The notes beneath the pieces are model-generated. The model saw nothing but the letters and a program-made list of their open reading frames with translations. It was not told the DNA's origin and made no database searches. Positions 40,765 to 49,578 of a stretch of DNA of 64,000 bases are shown piece after piece (positions within the stretch are counted from its first letter, which is position 1; every line of letters begins with the position of its first letter). The DNA comes from Mycolicibacterium litorale. Lineage in GTDB: Bacteria > Actinomycetota > Actinomycetes > Mycobacteriales > Mycobacteriaceae. The translations under genes were made by a program, and so were the position numbers. The DNA lies in the NCBI RefSeq assembly GCF_010731695.1, contig NZ_AP022586.1:2976001-3040000 (forward strand). The letters are read 5' to 3'.

Positions 40765-41462
40765 GACGACTCTGTCGAGGCGGCCACCACCAACTCCCGC
40801 ACCTCGCATCCGGCCGGCTGGGTGAGCGCGAAGATGACTGTCTCCGCGACGTTCTCGGGCTGGTTGAGCTTGGCGTCCGGCGGCGGCTTGTACTGCTCGT
40901 CGCGGTTGTCGAAGAACGCGGTGTGCATTCCGCCGGGGATCAGCGTGGTCACGCCGACCTCACCGGCCAACTCGGCGGCCAGGGCGCGGGTGAAGCCGAT
41001 GACCCCGAACTTCGACGCACAGTAGGCGGTCGCGTCGCTGACCGCCTTGATGCCCAACGTGGAGGCGCACGTGACGATGCGGCCATGAGTCGCCTTGAGA
41101 TAGGGCAGCGCCGACCGCACCACCGCGGCGGTGCCGAGCAGGTTGACGTGGATGACCCGCTCCCAGTCCTTGACCGCGACGTCGTCGAGCTTTCCGCAGG
41201 CGTCGGTGCCCGCGGCGGTGAACACCCCGTCCACTCGACCGTCCACCCGCTCGGCCAGTTCACGCACCGCGGTGTCGACGGCGCCGGTGTCCGACAGGTC
41301 GCAGTGGACGAACGCGATGTCCTCACCGAGATCGGCGGGCAACGGGTTCACGTCGATCACGAGCGGTGTGCCGCCGTGCTGGAGTACGGCTTTCACGGTG
41401 GCGGCACCGAGTCCCGAAGCGCCGCCGGTGATCAGGATGTTGCCGAGGTTCTGGGTGGTCAT
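40755..41462 (-). CDS. Short-chain dehydrogenase/reductase
   Basis: 235 residues, classical SDR: cofactor motif ITGGASGLGAATVKA, acid after strand 2 (VIDVN), VFTAAGT, catalytic Ser/Tyr/Lys in CASTLG...TAYCASK. The acidic residue after strand 2 suggests NAD(H). It may modify a sugar nucleotide of the cluster, but it lacks the extended-SDR length of nucleotide-sugar epimerases (such as HldD), so its substrate is open. ATG 41462 follows AAGGACCC. Confidence 0.85.
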   Translation of the reverse strand: MTTQNLGNILITGGASGLGAATVKAVLQHGGTPLVIDVNPLPADLGEDIAFVHCDLSDTGAVDTAVRELAERVDGRVDGVFTAAGTDACGKLDDVAVKDWERVIHVNLLGTAAVVRSALPYLKATHGRIVTCASTLGIKAVSDATAYCASKFGVIGFTRALAAELAGEVGVTTLIPGGMHTAFFDNRDEQYKPPPDAKLNQPENVAETVIFALTQPAGCEVRELVVAASTESSWP

Positions 41463-41478
41463 GCAGGGTCCTTTCGGT

Positions 41479-42882
41479 TCACGACCGCACCGCGTGGGTC
41501 GAGCTGGCGGCAGCGATCAGATTGGAGGAGGAGTAGCCGGCGACGGTGGGCAGCAGCACCACCTCACCTCCGTGCCTTCGCACGACGCCTGCTTCCGGGA
41601 GGTCGGCCTCGGTGTAGTCGCCGCCCTTGACCCAGATGTCGGGCCGGAGCCGCTCGAGCGCCGCTTCGGGTGAGTTCTCGTCGAAGATCACGACCGCGTC
41701 GACGCATGCCAGCGCGGCGAGCACGCGCGCGCGGTCCTCGGCGGCCATCACGGGTCGGCTCGGGCCCTTGAGGGCCCGGACCGAGGTGTCGGAGTTCAGC
41801 AGGACCACCAGCGCGTCGCCGAGCTGGCGGGCCTGGTGCAGCAACCGCACATGGCCGGTGTGGAGGAGGTCGAAACACCCACCGGTGGCCACCAGCGTGC
41901 CACCGCGCCTGCGCAGCCGGTCCCGCACCTCGGTGATGTCGCCGGTCAGCGCGCTGGACTGGCTTGCCGCCCGGCGTCCGCCGACCGCGACAGCGCGCGA
42001 CACCCCGACGGCGCCGCCGGTGGTCACGAATCGGCTCGCCGATTCGACGGCCGCGCTGACCGCGGCCGCGGCGTCGTCACCCGCGCCGAACGCCTGTGTC
42101 GCCGCGACCGCGAACCGGTCGCCGGCACCGCAGGTGTCACGGCGGCCGGTGGACACCCCCGCCGCCGCGGGCACCGGGATGTGGACGCTGCCGGCCTCAC
42201 TGGCCAGCACCGCTCCCCCGGCGCCGAGGGTGACGCACACCGCGTGGGCACGCCACCGCTGGCGCAGCCGTTCGGCCGAGTGCGCATCGCTGTCACCGCG
42301 TTCGGAGAACCGTTCGGCCTCAGCCTGATTCGGGGTCACCAGCCAGCAACCGGATATCGGGGCGGCTCCGCGTGGGTGCGGATCCCACACCACGGGGATG
42401 CGCTCGGCAACGTCGGTCAGCAGCTGTCGGACGCCGGGATGTGCGCAGACGCCACGGCCGTAGTCGGCCACACACACCGCGCGCGCGGCGTTGAGCACCA
42501 CGGCCACCTCGTCGGGCAGGTCACCACCCGCCGCTGTGCCGTCGCCGTGGTCGAGGCGCAGCATCGACTGCCCCGCGGCACGGATTCTGGTCTTGCACAC
42601 CGTGCTCCCGGTGAGCGGCAGCGCCACCACCCGCACCCCGGCCTCCTCGAGCAGCGAGGCCAGCGCGTGGCCGTCGGCGTCGTCGGCCAGCGCGGTGACC
42701 AGGACGACGTCCCGGTCCACCCGGGCGGCCAGTACCGCGGCCAGGCCGGCGCCGCCGGGGCGGTGCCAGGTGCGCTCGGCGTCGACGACGGGGACCGGCG
42801 CCTCGGGGCTCAACCGGGTGGCGCTGCCCTCGATGTCGACGTCGAGCATCGAGTCGCCGATGATGACGAGGGGTTCAGCCAC
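41479..42882 (-). CDS. hldE: Bifunctional heptose-7-phosphate kinase / heptose-1-phosphate adenylyltransferase HldE
   Basis: 467 residues. The N-terminal ribokinase-fold domain (about 1-315) has VIIGDSMLDVDIEG, RPGGAGLAA and the catalytic loop GAGDRFA; the C-terminal nucleotidyltransferase (about 330-467) has VATGGCFDLLHTGHVRLLHQA, KGGDYTEADLP and GYSSSNLI. It makes D-glycero-beta-D-manno-heptose 1,7-bisphosphate and later ADP-heptose. GTG 42882 overlaps the gmhA stop by 8 bp. In M. tuberculosis the known heptose genes make the GDP form instead, so this is a different pathway. Confidence 0.92.
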   Translation of the reverse strand: MAEPLVIIGDSMLDVDIEGSATRLSPEAPVPVVDAERTWHRPGGAGLAAVLAARVDRDVVLVTALADDADGHALASLLEEAGVRVVALPLTGSTVCKTRIRAAGQSMLRLDHGDGTAAGGDLPDEVAVVLNAARAVCVADYGRGVCAHPGVRQLLTDVAERIPVVWDPHPRGAAPISGCWLVTPNQAEAERFSERGDSDAHSAERLRQRWRAHAVCVTLGAGGAVLASEAGSVHIPVPAAAGVSTGRRDTCGAGDRFAVAATQAFGAGDDAAAAVSAAVESASRFVTTGGAVGVSRAVAVGGRRAASQSSALTGDITEVRDRLRRRGGTLVATGGCFDLLHTGHVRLLHQARQLGDALVVLLNSDTSVRALKGPSRPVMAAEDRARVLAALACVDAVVIFDENSPEAALERLRPDIWVKGGDYTEADLPEAGVVRRHGGEVVLLPTVAGYSSSNLIAAASSTHAVRS

Positions 42883-43441
42883 GGGGCGCTCCCACCACGT
42901 CGTCGACGGCCATGCACAGCCCGTGCACCAGCAGCAGGTGGATCTCCTGCACGGTCGCACCGCTGGGAGCGTCGACGCAGATCGCGTCGTCACACATCGC
43001 CGCGAGCGGATTCGGCGCCGGACCGGTCAGCGCCCAGCACGTCAGCCCCATTTCGTGGCCGGCCTTCACCGCCGCCAGCACGTTGGGGCTGGTGCCGCTC
43101 GTGGACAGGGTGACCAGCACGTCGCCGGGCCTGCCATGGGCGCGCACCCCCCTGGCGAAGACCTCTTCGACGCCGTAGTCGTTGGCGATCGCGGTGAGTG
43201 CGGAGGTGTCCGCGTGCAAGGAGATGGCGGACAACGGTATTCGTTCACCCATGAACCGCCCGACGAGTTCGGCGGTCAGATGCTGTGCCTCGGCGGCGCT
43301 GCCACCGTTGCCGCAGGCCAGCAACCGGCCTCCGGAGGTCAGCACCCCGGCCAGGTGCCTGCCCCAGGCGTTCACCCGTGGCGTCTCGACGCCGATGCGG
43401 GTCAACGCCTCGGCGAGTGCGGAAATGTGCGTCTCGATCAT
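42875..43441 (-). CDS. gmhA: Sedoheptulose 7-phosphate isomerase GmhA
   Basis: 188 residues, SIS fold with the GmhA signature LLACGNGGSAAEAQHLTAELVGRF and the C-terminal QEIHLLLVHGLCM zinc/active-site helix. It converts sedoheptulose 7-phosphate to D-glycero-D-manno-heptose 7-phosphate, the first step of heptose nucleotide synthesis. ATG 43441 follows GGGAGGAG and overlaps the preceding GT9 stop (ATGA). hldE follows directly. Confidence 0.93.
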   Translation of the reverse strand: MIETHISALAEALTRIGVETPRVNAWGRHLAGVLTSGGRLLACGNGGSAAEAQHLTAELVGRFMGERIPLSAISLHADTSALTAIANDYGVEEVFARGVRAHGRPGDVLVTLSTSGTSPNVLAAVKAGHEMGLTCWALTGPAPNPLAAMCDDAICVDAPSGATVQEIHLLLVHGLCMAVDDVVGAPRG

Positions 43442-44457
43442 GGTTCTCCTCCCAATCGATCGACCGCGGCGAGCAGTTCGCTGTCGCTGATGCCGTCCAG
43501 ACACGGATGGCCGGGTACCGGACAGGTGCGGGCACGGGTGAGCCGGCACGGCGCCTCCTGGTCGCCCAGGCGAAGCACGGTGCGGCCGTAGGGACTCCAC
43601 TGCGACGCCGGCACCACCGGCGCGAACAGTGAGACCACCGGCACGCCGACGGCGGCGGCCAGGTGTGCGGGGCCGGTGTTGGGCACGACCACCACCCGGG
43701 CCGCTGCGTACAGCGCGGCCAGTGTGGGCAGCGTCGTGCGGCCCCCGAGGTCGAGCGCCACGTCGGCGGCGACCTGACGGGTGAGGTCTTTCTCCGCAGC
43801 GTCACCGGTCACGACGACCCGGTGCCCGGCGGCCGTCAGCGCCGCAACCATCTCTTCGCTGCGGTGTGCGCTGGGCCGGCGGGCGGGTACCGCCGCTCCG
43901 GGGTGGAACACCACGTACGGTCCGGCGGCGGCGATCTCGGCGAGATCCCCGGTCAGCGGCGCCGGCGGACGCACCCGCAGCGCCCCGTCGTCGCCGTCGG
44001 GCAGCGCGCAGTCCCCTGCCCGGGCCAGTGACAGTGCGCGTTCCGGTTCCGGGATCCCCGGTTCGACATGGTGGCGCAGGTCGAGCAGTGTGCCCGGATA
44101 GTCCTCGCTGATCGCCCCCACCCACGGCACCGAGGCCATCCGCAGGATCAGCGCGAGGGGCAGCGGGGACTGGTGGAACGACGTGAAGACGAAGGCGCGG
44201 TCCGGCCGGATGTCCCGCAGTTGTTTGACCAGCGACTCGACGTGGCCTGCGGTCAGCTCCGGCGAGTCGAAATCCACCCAGGGCGCCTGCCATTCGACGA
44301 TCTCGTCGACACCGGGCAGCAACTCGGCGGCCGCCCGCCCCCTGGGTCCGGAGAGGAACGTCACCGAATCGTGGTGCTCGGCGACCGCGCGGACGGCAGG
44401 TCCGGTGATCAACACGTCACCGGCACTGTCCAGGCGCGCCACCAGAGCCTTCGTCAT
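43438..44457 (-). CDS. GT9 heptosyltransferase-like glycosyltransferase (2)
   Basis: 339 residues: N-terminal ALVARLDSAGDVLITGPAVRAVA, the segment FTSFHQSPLPLALILRMASVPWVGAISEDYPG, the nucleotide site VVFHPGAAVPARRPSAHRSEEMV and VVVPNTGPAHLAAAVGVPVVSLFAP. Same family as the GT9 at 39.8 kb but diverged, so two successive heptose (or related) additions are likely. ATG overlaps the stop of the GT2-GmhB fusion by 4 bp. Confidence 0.86.
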   Translation of the reverse strand: MTKALVARLDSAGDVLITGPAVRAVAEHHDSVTFLSGPRGRAAAELLPGVDEIVEWQAPWVDFDSPELTAGHVESLVKQLRDIRPDRAFVFTSFHQSPLPLALILRMASVPWVGAISEDYPGTLLDLRHHVEPGIPEPERALSLARAGDCALPDGDDGALRVRPPAPLTGDLAEIAAAGPYVVFHPGAAVPARRPSAHRSEEMVAALTAAGHRVVVTGDAAEKDLTRQVAADVALDLGGRTTLPTLAALYAAARVVVVPNTGPAHLAAAVGVPVVSLFAPVVPASQWSPYGRTVLRLGDQEAPCRLTRARTCPVPGHPCLDGISDSELLAAVDRLGGEP

Positions 44458-45959
44458 CGCGTGTCCCGAAGGATCATCTCCACCGCATCCTCGATCGTCG
44501 CGGCCACCCGCGCCCTGGTGCTGGCGTCGGAGATCTCGTGGCGCAGCGTGCGTTCGGTGGGTACGAGCACCGCATCGGCGCGCGCCGAGAGGGCGGCGTT
44601 CACGTCGCCGCCGGTGTCGCCGATCATCACGCACCGCGCCGGGTCGACGCCGAGTGCCTCAGCCGCGGCCCGCACCATCCCAGGTGCCGGTTTGCGGCAC
44701 GCACATCCGTCGTCGTTGTCGTGCACGCAGATCTGCCACGAGTCGAACGGCCCGAGTTCGGCGTCGACCCGGGCGTTGACCGCGGCGAGCTGCTCGTCGG
44801 TGATCAACCCCTTCGCGACCCCGGACTGGTTGGTCACCACGGCGAGCAGCAGGCCGCGGTCGCGTAACCGGCTCAGGGCGTCGACCGCACCGGGCATCGG
44901 CTTCACCCCGGCCGGGTCGTTCAGGTACGGCCCGTCCACGATGATGGTGTCGTCGCGGTCGAGCAGGACGGCCAGCGGCGGGTCGCGTCGCGCACCGCGG
45001 AACGCCCACTCGCCGCGTAGCCGGTGGTACATGGCCACCGGCGGGATCAGGGCGCTGGTGAGCAGCATCCGGGCCGCCTCGGGCGCGGTGCGCGGTCCCG
45101 CGAGGAACCGGCGCGCGGTGAACTCGAGCGTCAGCCCCAGCCATGTGGCGGCGGCCCCCGCGGCAGCGCGCCGTCGTCCTGCCAGCGCCGCCACCGTGGC
45201 GACGGCCGCGGCGGCGGTCGTCGCGGTGTGCGCGGGTAGCCGGCCGCGGCCCTCGCCGACCGCCGGTCGCCAGCGTCTGCCGAACTTGCGCCGCATCAAT
45301 GCGTTGTCGCGGTTGCCGATCTGCGCACGCACGCTGCTCAACAGCGACGCCGGCGCGACCGGATGGGTGGAGCGCCGGGCACCCTGGGTGATCTCATTGC
45401 CCTGCAGCGTGATTCGCAGCGCGATGTCCGAGTCCTCCCGGTAGGCCCGCGGGAACCGCTCGTCGAAACCGCCGACCGCCACCAGCACGTCGCGCCGGTA
45501 CGCCATGTCCGCGGTGATCCACCGGGCGTCGGCCAGGCGCTGGGTGCGCTTCTCGTCGTCGGTGGCGCGCCGGCCCTCGACGCTGGGCACCTCGATGACC
45601 GCCTGGGTGCCCGCGGCCCCGGTGGTGTCGGCGCCGCGCAGATCGGCGGCAAGGGCCGCCAGCCAGCCGGGTTGCGGGACGACGTCGTCGTCGACGAAGC
45701 ACACCCAGCGGGTGCGCGTGGCCCGCCAGCCCGTGTTGCGCGCGGCTGCCGGTCCGCGACCGCCGCTGCGCAGCACCGTGACCGGGAGGCCGCTGTGCAC
45801 GGTGAGCGCGGGCGCATCCCCGGGGCGATCGTCGACGATGACCACGGCTTCGGGCGGGGGCCCGCTTTCGGCTTCGAGCGCGGCGAGCAGCCGGTGCAGC
45901 GACTCCCGGCCGATCGTCGGGACGACGATCGAGAACGATGCGGTCTGCGCTGCCGTCAC
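44454..45959 (-). CDS. Fusion of GT2 glycosyltransferase and GmhB-type heptose-bisphosphate phosphatase
   Basis: 501 residues. Residues about 1-240 are a GT-A family 2 transferase (FSIVVPTIGRESL, VDDRP, WVCFVDDDVVPQPGWL, FDERFPRAYREDSDIALRI). A hydrophobic alanine-rich segment (about 275-345, probably membrane-associated) leads to a complete HAD-IIIA phosphatase (about 350-501): LLDRDDTII, VVTNQSGVAKGL, the zinc-binding cysteine loop ending CACRKPAPGM, MIGDTGGDV. The phosphatase half is GmhB, removing the 7-phosphate before HldE adenylylates position 1. No frame break separates the halves. GTG 45959 overlaps the carbamoyltransferase stop (GTGA). Confidence 0.88.
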   Translation of the reverse strand: MTAAQTASFSIVVPTIGRESLHRLLAALEAESGPPPEAVVIVDDRPGDAPALTVHSGLPVTVLRSGGRGPAAARNTGWRATRTRWVCFVDDDVVPQPGWLAALAADLRGADTTGAAGTQAVIEVPSVEGRRATDDEKRTQRLADARWITADMAYRRDVLVAVGGFDERFPRAYREDSDIALRITLQGNEITQGARRSTHPVAPASLLSSVRAQIGNRDNALMRRKFGRRWRPAVGEGRGRLPAHTATTAAAAVATVAALAGRRRAAAGAAATWLGLTLEFTARRFLAGPRTAPEAARMLLTSALIPPVAMYHRLRGEWAFRGARRDPPLAVLLDRDDTIIVDGPYLNDPAGVKPMPGAVDALSRLRDRGLLLAVVTNQSGVAKGLITDEQLAAVNARVDAELGPFDSWQICVHDNDDGCACRKPAPGMVRAAAEALGVDPARCVMIGDTGGDVNAALSARADAVLVPTERTLRHEISDASTRARVAATIEDAVEMILRDTR

Positions 45960-47611
45960 ACGGCCCTCCGCACCAGGAAGGGCCCGATCGCGAGCACGTC
46001 GATGGGACTGCTGCCGAAGCATTCCAGCGCGTCGCGGGGACTGTCGACCATCGGGCGGCCCGCGGTGTTGAAGCTGGTGTTGACGACCACCGGCACCCCG
46101 GTGCGTTCGGCGAACCGGCTGATGGTGGCGTGCAGCAGCGGCTGGCTGTCGTCGACGGTCTGGATGCGGGCGGTGTTGTCGACGTGGGTGACCGCGGGGA
46201 TCCGGGAGCGCCACTGCTCGGCGACCTCGTGCACGAACAGCATGTACCGGCTCGGAATCGGGCCGCCCGAGAAGATGTCGCCGGCCCGCTCGGCCAGCAC
46301 CATGGGCGCCACCGGCCGGAACTGCTCGCGCCCCTTGACGGTGTTGAGCCGCTCCAGGTTCTCGATGCGGCGGGGGTCGGCGAGCAGCGACCGATTGCCC
46401 AGGGCACGGGGCCCGAACTCGGCCCGGCCCTGGAACCAGCCGATCAGCTTGTCATCGGCCAGCGCATCACCGACCGCGGCGGCGAAGTCGTCCGGGCGTT
46501 CGAACGGGACCGCCGCTTCGCGCAGCGTCGCCTCGATCTCGTCGTCGGTGAAACCGCGGCCCAGCGAGGCCGACGGCATCGGGCTGATCGGCTCGCCGGC
46601 CTCACCGGCCAGGGACAGCGCGGCCCCGAGCGCCGTGCCCGAATCGCCCGCCGCCGGCTGCACCCAGACGTTGTCGAAGCCACCGCGGGCGAAGATCTTC
46701 GAGTTGGCGACGCAGTTGAGCGCCACTCCTCCGGCCAGGCACAGGTTGTCGGAGTCGGTCCGTCCGCGCAGCCAGCCCACCAGGTCGAGCAGCAACTCCT
46801 CGACCACGTGCTGCACGCTGCACGCCAGGTCGGCGTGTTCGGGTTCCGGACGGTCCAGGGCATGACCTTTACCCGCGCCCGCCTTGCGTTTCGGGGTGAA
46901 CGACTCCCAGTCGACCGGTTCGGTGCGGAAACCGCCGTCGCCGGTGGCGTACACGGAGTCCCGCAACCGGCCGGCGAATCTCGGCGTGCCGTAGGACGCC
47001 ATGGCCATCACCTTGTACTCGTCGCTGGAGCGCGCGAACCCGAGGTGTTCGGTGAGCTCCTCGTAGAACAGCCCCAGTGAGTGCGGAAGTGACTGTGTGG
47101 CAAGCACATCGATCTTCTGATCGCGGTAGGTGCCCGCTAGCATGGACGCTCGCTCACCGCGGCCGTCGACGACCAGCACCGCGCAGTCCGGGTGCGGCGA
47201 GGCCAGCGCGCCGGACGCCGCATGCGCGACATGGTGGCGGACATGACGCACGATGCTGGGGTCCAGTCCGGGCAGCGCGGACTGCAGGAATCGCGGCGCC
47301 CGCTCGGCGTAGAGCGTGCGCAGGTACTCCCAGTCCCGGTCGAGTCCGGCCATGCCGGTGGTCGTCTCGTCCATCAGGCTCGGGTCGTAGGAGTAGCCGA
47401 CGGAATCGAGGTCCGCAGGGGTGAGGCCGGCCTGCTCCAGGCACCAGCGCGCCGCGGCCACCGGCATCTCCCAGGTGGAGAACGGCACCGCCTGCTTACC
47501 GTGCTTCCGACGGGAGAACCGTTCCTCTTCGGCGGCCGCCACGATCTGACCGTCCACGACAAGTGCCGCGGCCGGATCGTGGAACACCGCGTTGATGCCG
47601 AGAATTCGCAT
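45956..47611 (-). CDS. O-carbamoyltransferase (NodU/CmcH family)
   Basis: 551 residues. The N-terminal Kae1-like domain has RILGINAVFHDPAAALVVDG, AAEEERFSRRKH and VRHHVAHAASGAL; the C-terminal part has LAGGVALNCVANSK, FQGRAEFGPRALGNRSLLADPR and VNTSFNTAGRPMVDSPRDALECF, all typical of the family. It would carbamoylate a hydroxyl of a sugar using carbamoyl phosphate and ATP. It is inside the glycan operon, so the target is probably the heptose/xylose glycan. The ATG at 47611 has AGGGGA upstream, 11 bp after the decarboxylase stop. Confidence 0.92.
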   Translation of the reverse strand: MRILGINAVFHDPAAALVVDGQIVAAAEEERFSRRKHGKQAVPFSTWEMPVAAARWCLEQAGLTPADLDSVGYSYDPSLMDETTTGMAGLDRDWEYLRTLYAERAPRFLQSALPGLDPSIVRHVRHHVAHAASGALASPHPDCAVLVVDGRGERASMLAGTYRDQKIDVLATQSLPHSLGLFYEELTEHLGFARSSDEYKVMAMASYGTPRFAGRLRDSVYATGDGGFRTEPVDWESFTPKRKAGAGKGHALDRPEPEHADLACSVQHVVEELLLDLVGWLRGRTDSDNLCLAGGVALNCVANSKIFARGGFDNVWVQPAAGDSGTALGAALSLAGEAGEPISPMPSASLGRGFTDDEIEATLREAAVPFERPDDFAAAVGDALADDKLIGWFQGRAEFGPRALGNRSLLADPRRIENLERLNTVKGREQFRPVAPMVLAERAGDIFSGGPIPSRYMLFVHEVAEQWRSRIPAVTHVDNTARIQTVDDSQPLLHATISRFAERTGVPVVVNTSFNTAGRPMVDSPRDALECFGSSPIDVLAIGPFLVRRAV

Positions 47612-47622
47612 CCGTCGTTCCC

Positions 47623-48606
47623 CTAACTCGCTGTCTTCGTCTGTGCCACGGCGTATTCGGAGGTGGGATCCATCGACCGGAACCACTCGACCGTCCGCGC
47701 CAGCCCGTCCCGATAGGGCACTCGCGGTTCCCAGCCCAGGTGTTCGCGTGCCGTCGCGATGTCCGGACAGCGCCGCTGGGGGTCGTCCTCGACGGCGGGC
47801 AGGAACTCGATGGCCGAGTCGGCGCCCGCGAGGTCGCGGATGATCTCGGCGACCTGGTTGACGGTCAGTTCGTGTGGGTTGCCGATGTTGACCGGGCCCG
47901 GATACCCCGACCGGGCCAGTGCGAGCAGGCCTTCGACGGTGTCGTCGACGTAGCACAGGGACCGCGTCTGGCCGCCCGAGCCGGTGACGGTCATCGGTTC
48001 GCCGGCGAGCGCCTGGCGGATGAACGTCGGGACCATCCGGCCGTCATGGGACCGCATCCTGGGCCCGTAGGTGTTGAAGATGCGGGCGACTCCCACATCG
48101 GTGTCGCGCTCGCGGCGGTGTGCGAACGTCAGCGCCTCGGCGTAGCGCTTGGCCTCGTCGTACACGCTGCGCGGGCCGATGGGATTGACGTTGCCCCAAT
48201 AGGTTTCGGGCTGGGGGTGCTCGAGCGGGTCACCGTACACCTCGCTGGTCGACGCCAGCACCAGCCGGGCGCCATGGCGTTCGGCGGCCGAGAGCGCGTT
48301 GGCGGTGCCCATGGCGCCGGTGTGCAGCGTGTGCAGCGGCAGCCGCAGGTAGTCGGCGGGTGAGGCCGGCGAGGCGAGGTGAAACACGACGTCCACCGGT
48401 TGCCCGAACGCCCGGCCGGTCAGCGGTTCGGTGATGTCGTGGCGCACGAACTGGTAGTGCGCGTGATCGCGGAGCAGGTTCTCGGCGGTGGGGGCGCTGG
48501 TCGACAGATCGTCGACGCAGATCACCTCGACGCCGGTGGCCAGTAACCGTTCACACAGGTGGCCGCCGACGAAGCCGCAACCACCGAGCACCAGAGCCCG
48601 GGTCAT
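47623..48606 (-). CDS. UDP-glucuronate decarboxylase (UDP-xylose synthase)-like epimerase/dehydratase
   Basis: 327 residues, extended SDR: VLGGCGFVGGHLCERLL, VFHLASPASPADYLRLP, catalytic STSEVYGDP and SVYDEAKRYAE, NTYGPRMRSHDGR, and RSLCYVDDTVEG. The HLASPASP-x-x-Y and GPR-x-x-YDE-x-KR sequences are hallmarks of UDP-glucuronate decarboxylase, giving UDP-xylose. Its substrate would come from the dehydrogenase at 38.5 kb. ATG 48606 is used; the frame stays open upstream. First gene of the long minus-strand run. Confidence 0.87.
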   Translation of the reverse strand: MTRALVLGGCGFVGGHLCERLLATGVEVICVDDLSTSAPTAENLLRDHAHYQFVRHDITEPLTGRAFGQPVDVVFHLASPASPADYLRLPLHTLHTGAMGTANALSAAERHGARLVLASTSEVYGDPLEHPQPETYWGNVNPIGPRSVYDEAKRYAEALTFAHRRERDTDVGVARIFNTYGPRMRSHDGRMVPTFIRQALAGEPMTVTGSGGQTRSLCYVDDTVEGLLALARSGYPGPVNIGNPHELTVNQVAEIIRDLAGADSAIEFLPAVEDDPQRRCPDIATAREHLGWEPRVPYRDGLARTVEWFRSMDPTSEYAVAQTKTAS

Positions 48607-48688
48607 GTCATGCACCACGCCGCAATACCCCCGAAGTAGTAGGGAAAACGCTGTTTGCCGGGTGGCCCGCCGGGTACGGACAGCGACC

Positions 48689-49573
48689 ATGGGGCAACGG
48701 AATTCGTCGCGAACGACGTTCGTGATCGCCAGCCGGGACCGGGCGGACGAACTCCGCTCCGTCGTGATCCGCCTGCTGGACACCACCCGGTGCCCGGTCA
48801 TCGTGGTGGACAACGATTCTCGCGATGACTCGGTGGCCGCCGTCCAGCGTGTGGCGGCACGTGCGGCAGGCCGGGTGCGCGTGGTCGAACTCGACAGCAA
48901 CCGCGGCGCCGTGGGCCGCAACGCCGGCGTTGCGGCCGCCGCGACCCCGTACGTGGCGTTCTGTGACGACGACTCCTGGTGGCAGCCCGACGCTCCGGCC
49001 ATCGCCGAGCAGACCTTCGACGCCTATCCGCACGTCGGACTCCTCGCCGCGCGCACCATCGTGTTGCCCCGCGACGAGGAGGACCTGTTCTCCAGGATGC
49101 TCGCCGACAGCCCGCTGGGGCATCCCCCGCATCTGCCCGGTCCGGCCATCCTCGGTTTCATGTCCTGCGCGGCGATCGTGCGCAAGGTGGCGTTCCAGCA
49201 GGCCGGCGGGTTCTCCGAGATCCTGCACTTCCGCGGCGAAGAGATGCTGCTCGCCGTGGACATGACGTCGCTGGGCTGGAACCTGTGCTACTGCCCCGCG
49301 CTGGTGGCGATGCACCAGCCGTCCCAGGTGCGCGCGACCACCGCCGCGCAGGCCGCCCGCGTGCTGCGCAACGACGTGCTGACCACCTGGCTGCGCCGTC
49401 CCGCGCGACGATGTCTGCGCGCCACCGGCACGCTGCTCACCGCGTCGCTGCGCGATACCGAACACGCCAGGGCCGCAGCCGAAGCCGTGAGGCGTGTGCC
49501 TGCGGTGCTGCGCCGGCGCCGCCGGCTGCCCGATCGGGTGGAGCGAGCGCTGGAACTGCTGGAGTCCGCATGA
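48689..49573 (+). CDS. Glycosyltransferase family 2
   Basis: 294 residues: FVIASRDRADELRSVVIRLL, VDNDSRDDS, RNAGVAAAATPYVAFCDDDSWW (DXD motif), and a C-terminal basic, helical region. Divergent from the UXS gene, so transcribed apart from the main operon but clearly part of the same locus; its sequence shares the CDDD/VDDD style motif with the GT2 half of the fusion. No membrane helix. The sugar added is unknown. Confidence 0.84.
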   Translation: MGQRNSSRTTFVIASRDRADELRSVVIRLLDTTRCPVIVVDNDSRDDSVAAVQRVAARAAGRVRVVELDSNRGAVGRNAGVAAAATPYVAFCDDDSWWQPDAPAIAEQTFDAYPHVGLLAARTIVLPRDEEDLFSRMLADSPLGHPPHLPGPAILGFMSCAAIVRKVAFQQAGGFSEILHFRGEEMLLAVDMTSLGWNLCYCPALVAMHQPSQVRATTAAQAARVLRNDVLTTWLRRPARRCLRATGTLLTASLRDTEHARAAAEAVRRVPAVLRRRRRLPDRVERALELLESA

Positions 49574-49578
49574 CGCAG

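Noticed and set aside
40755-41462. SDR as the missing HldD epimerase
   Set aside because: It is a 235-residue classical SDR, not an extended SDR of about 310 residues, and lacks nucleotide-sugar binding motifs.
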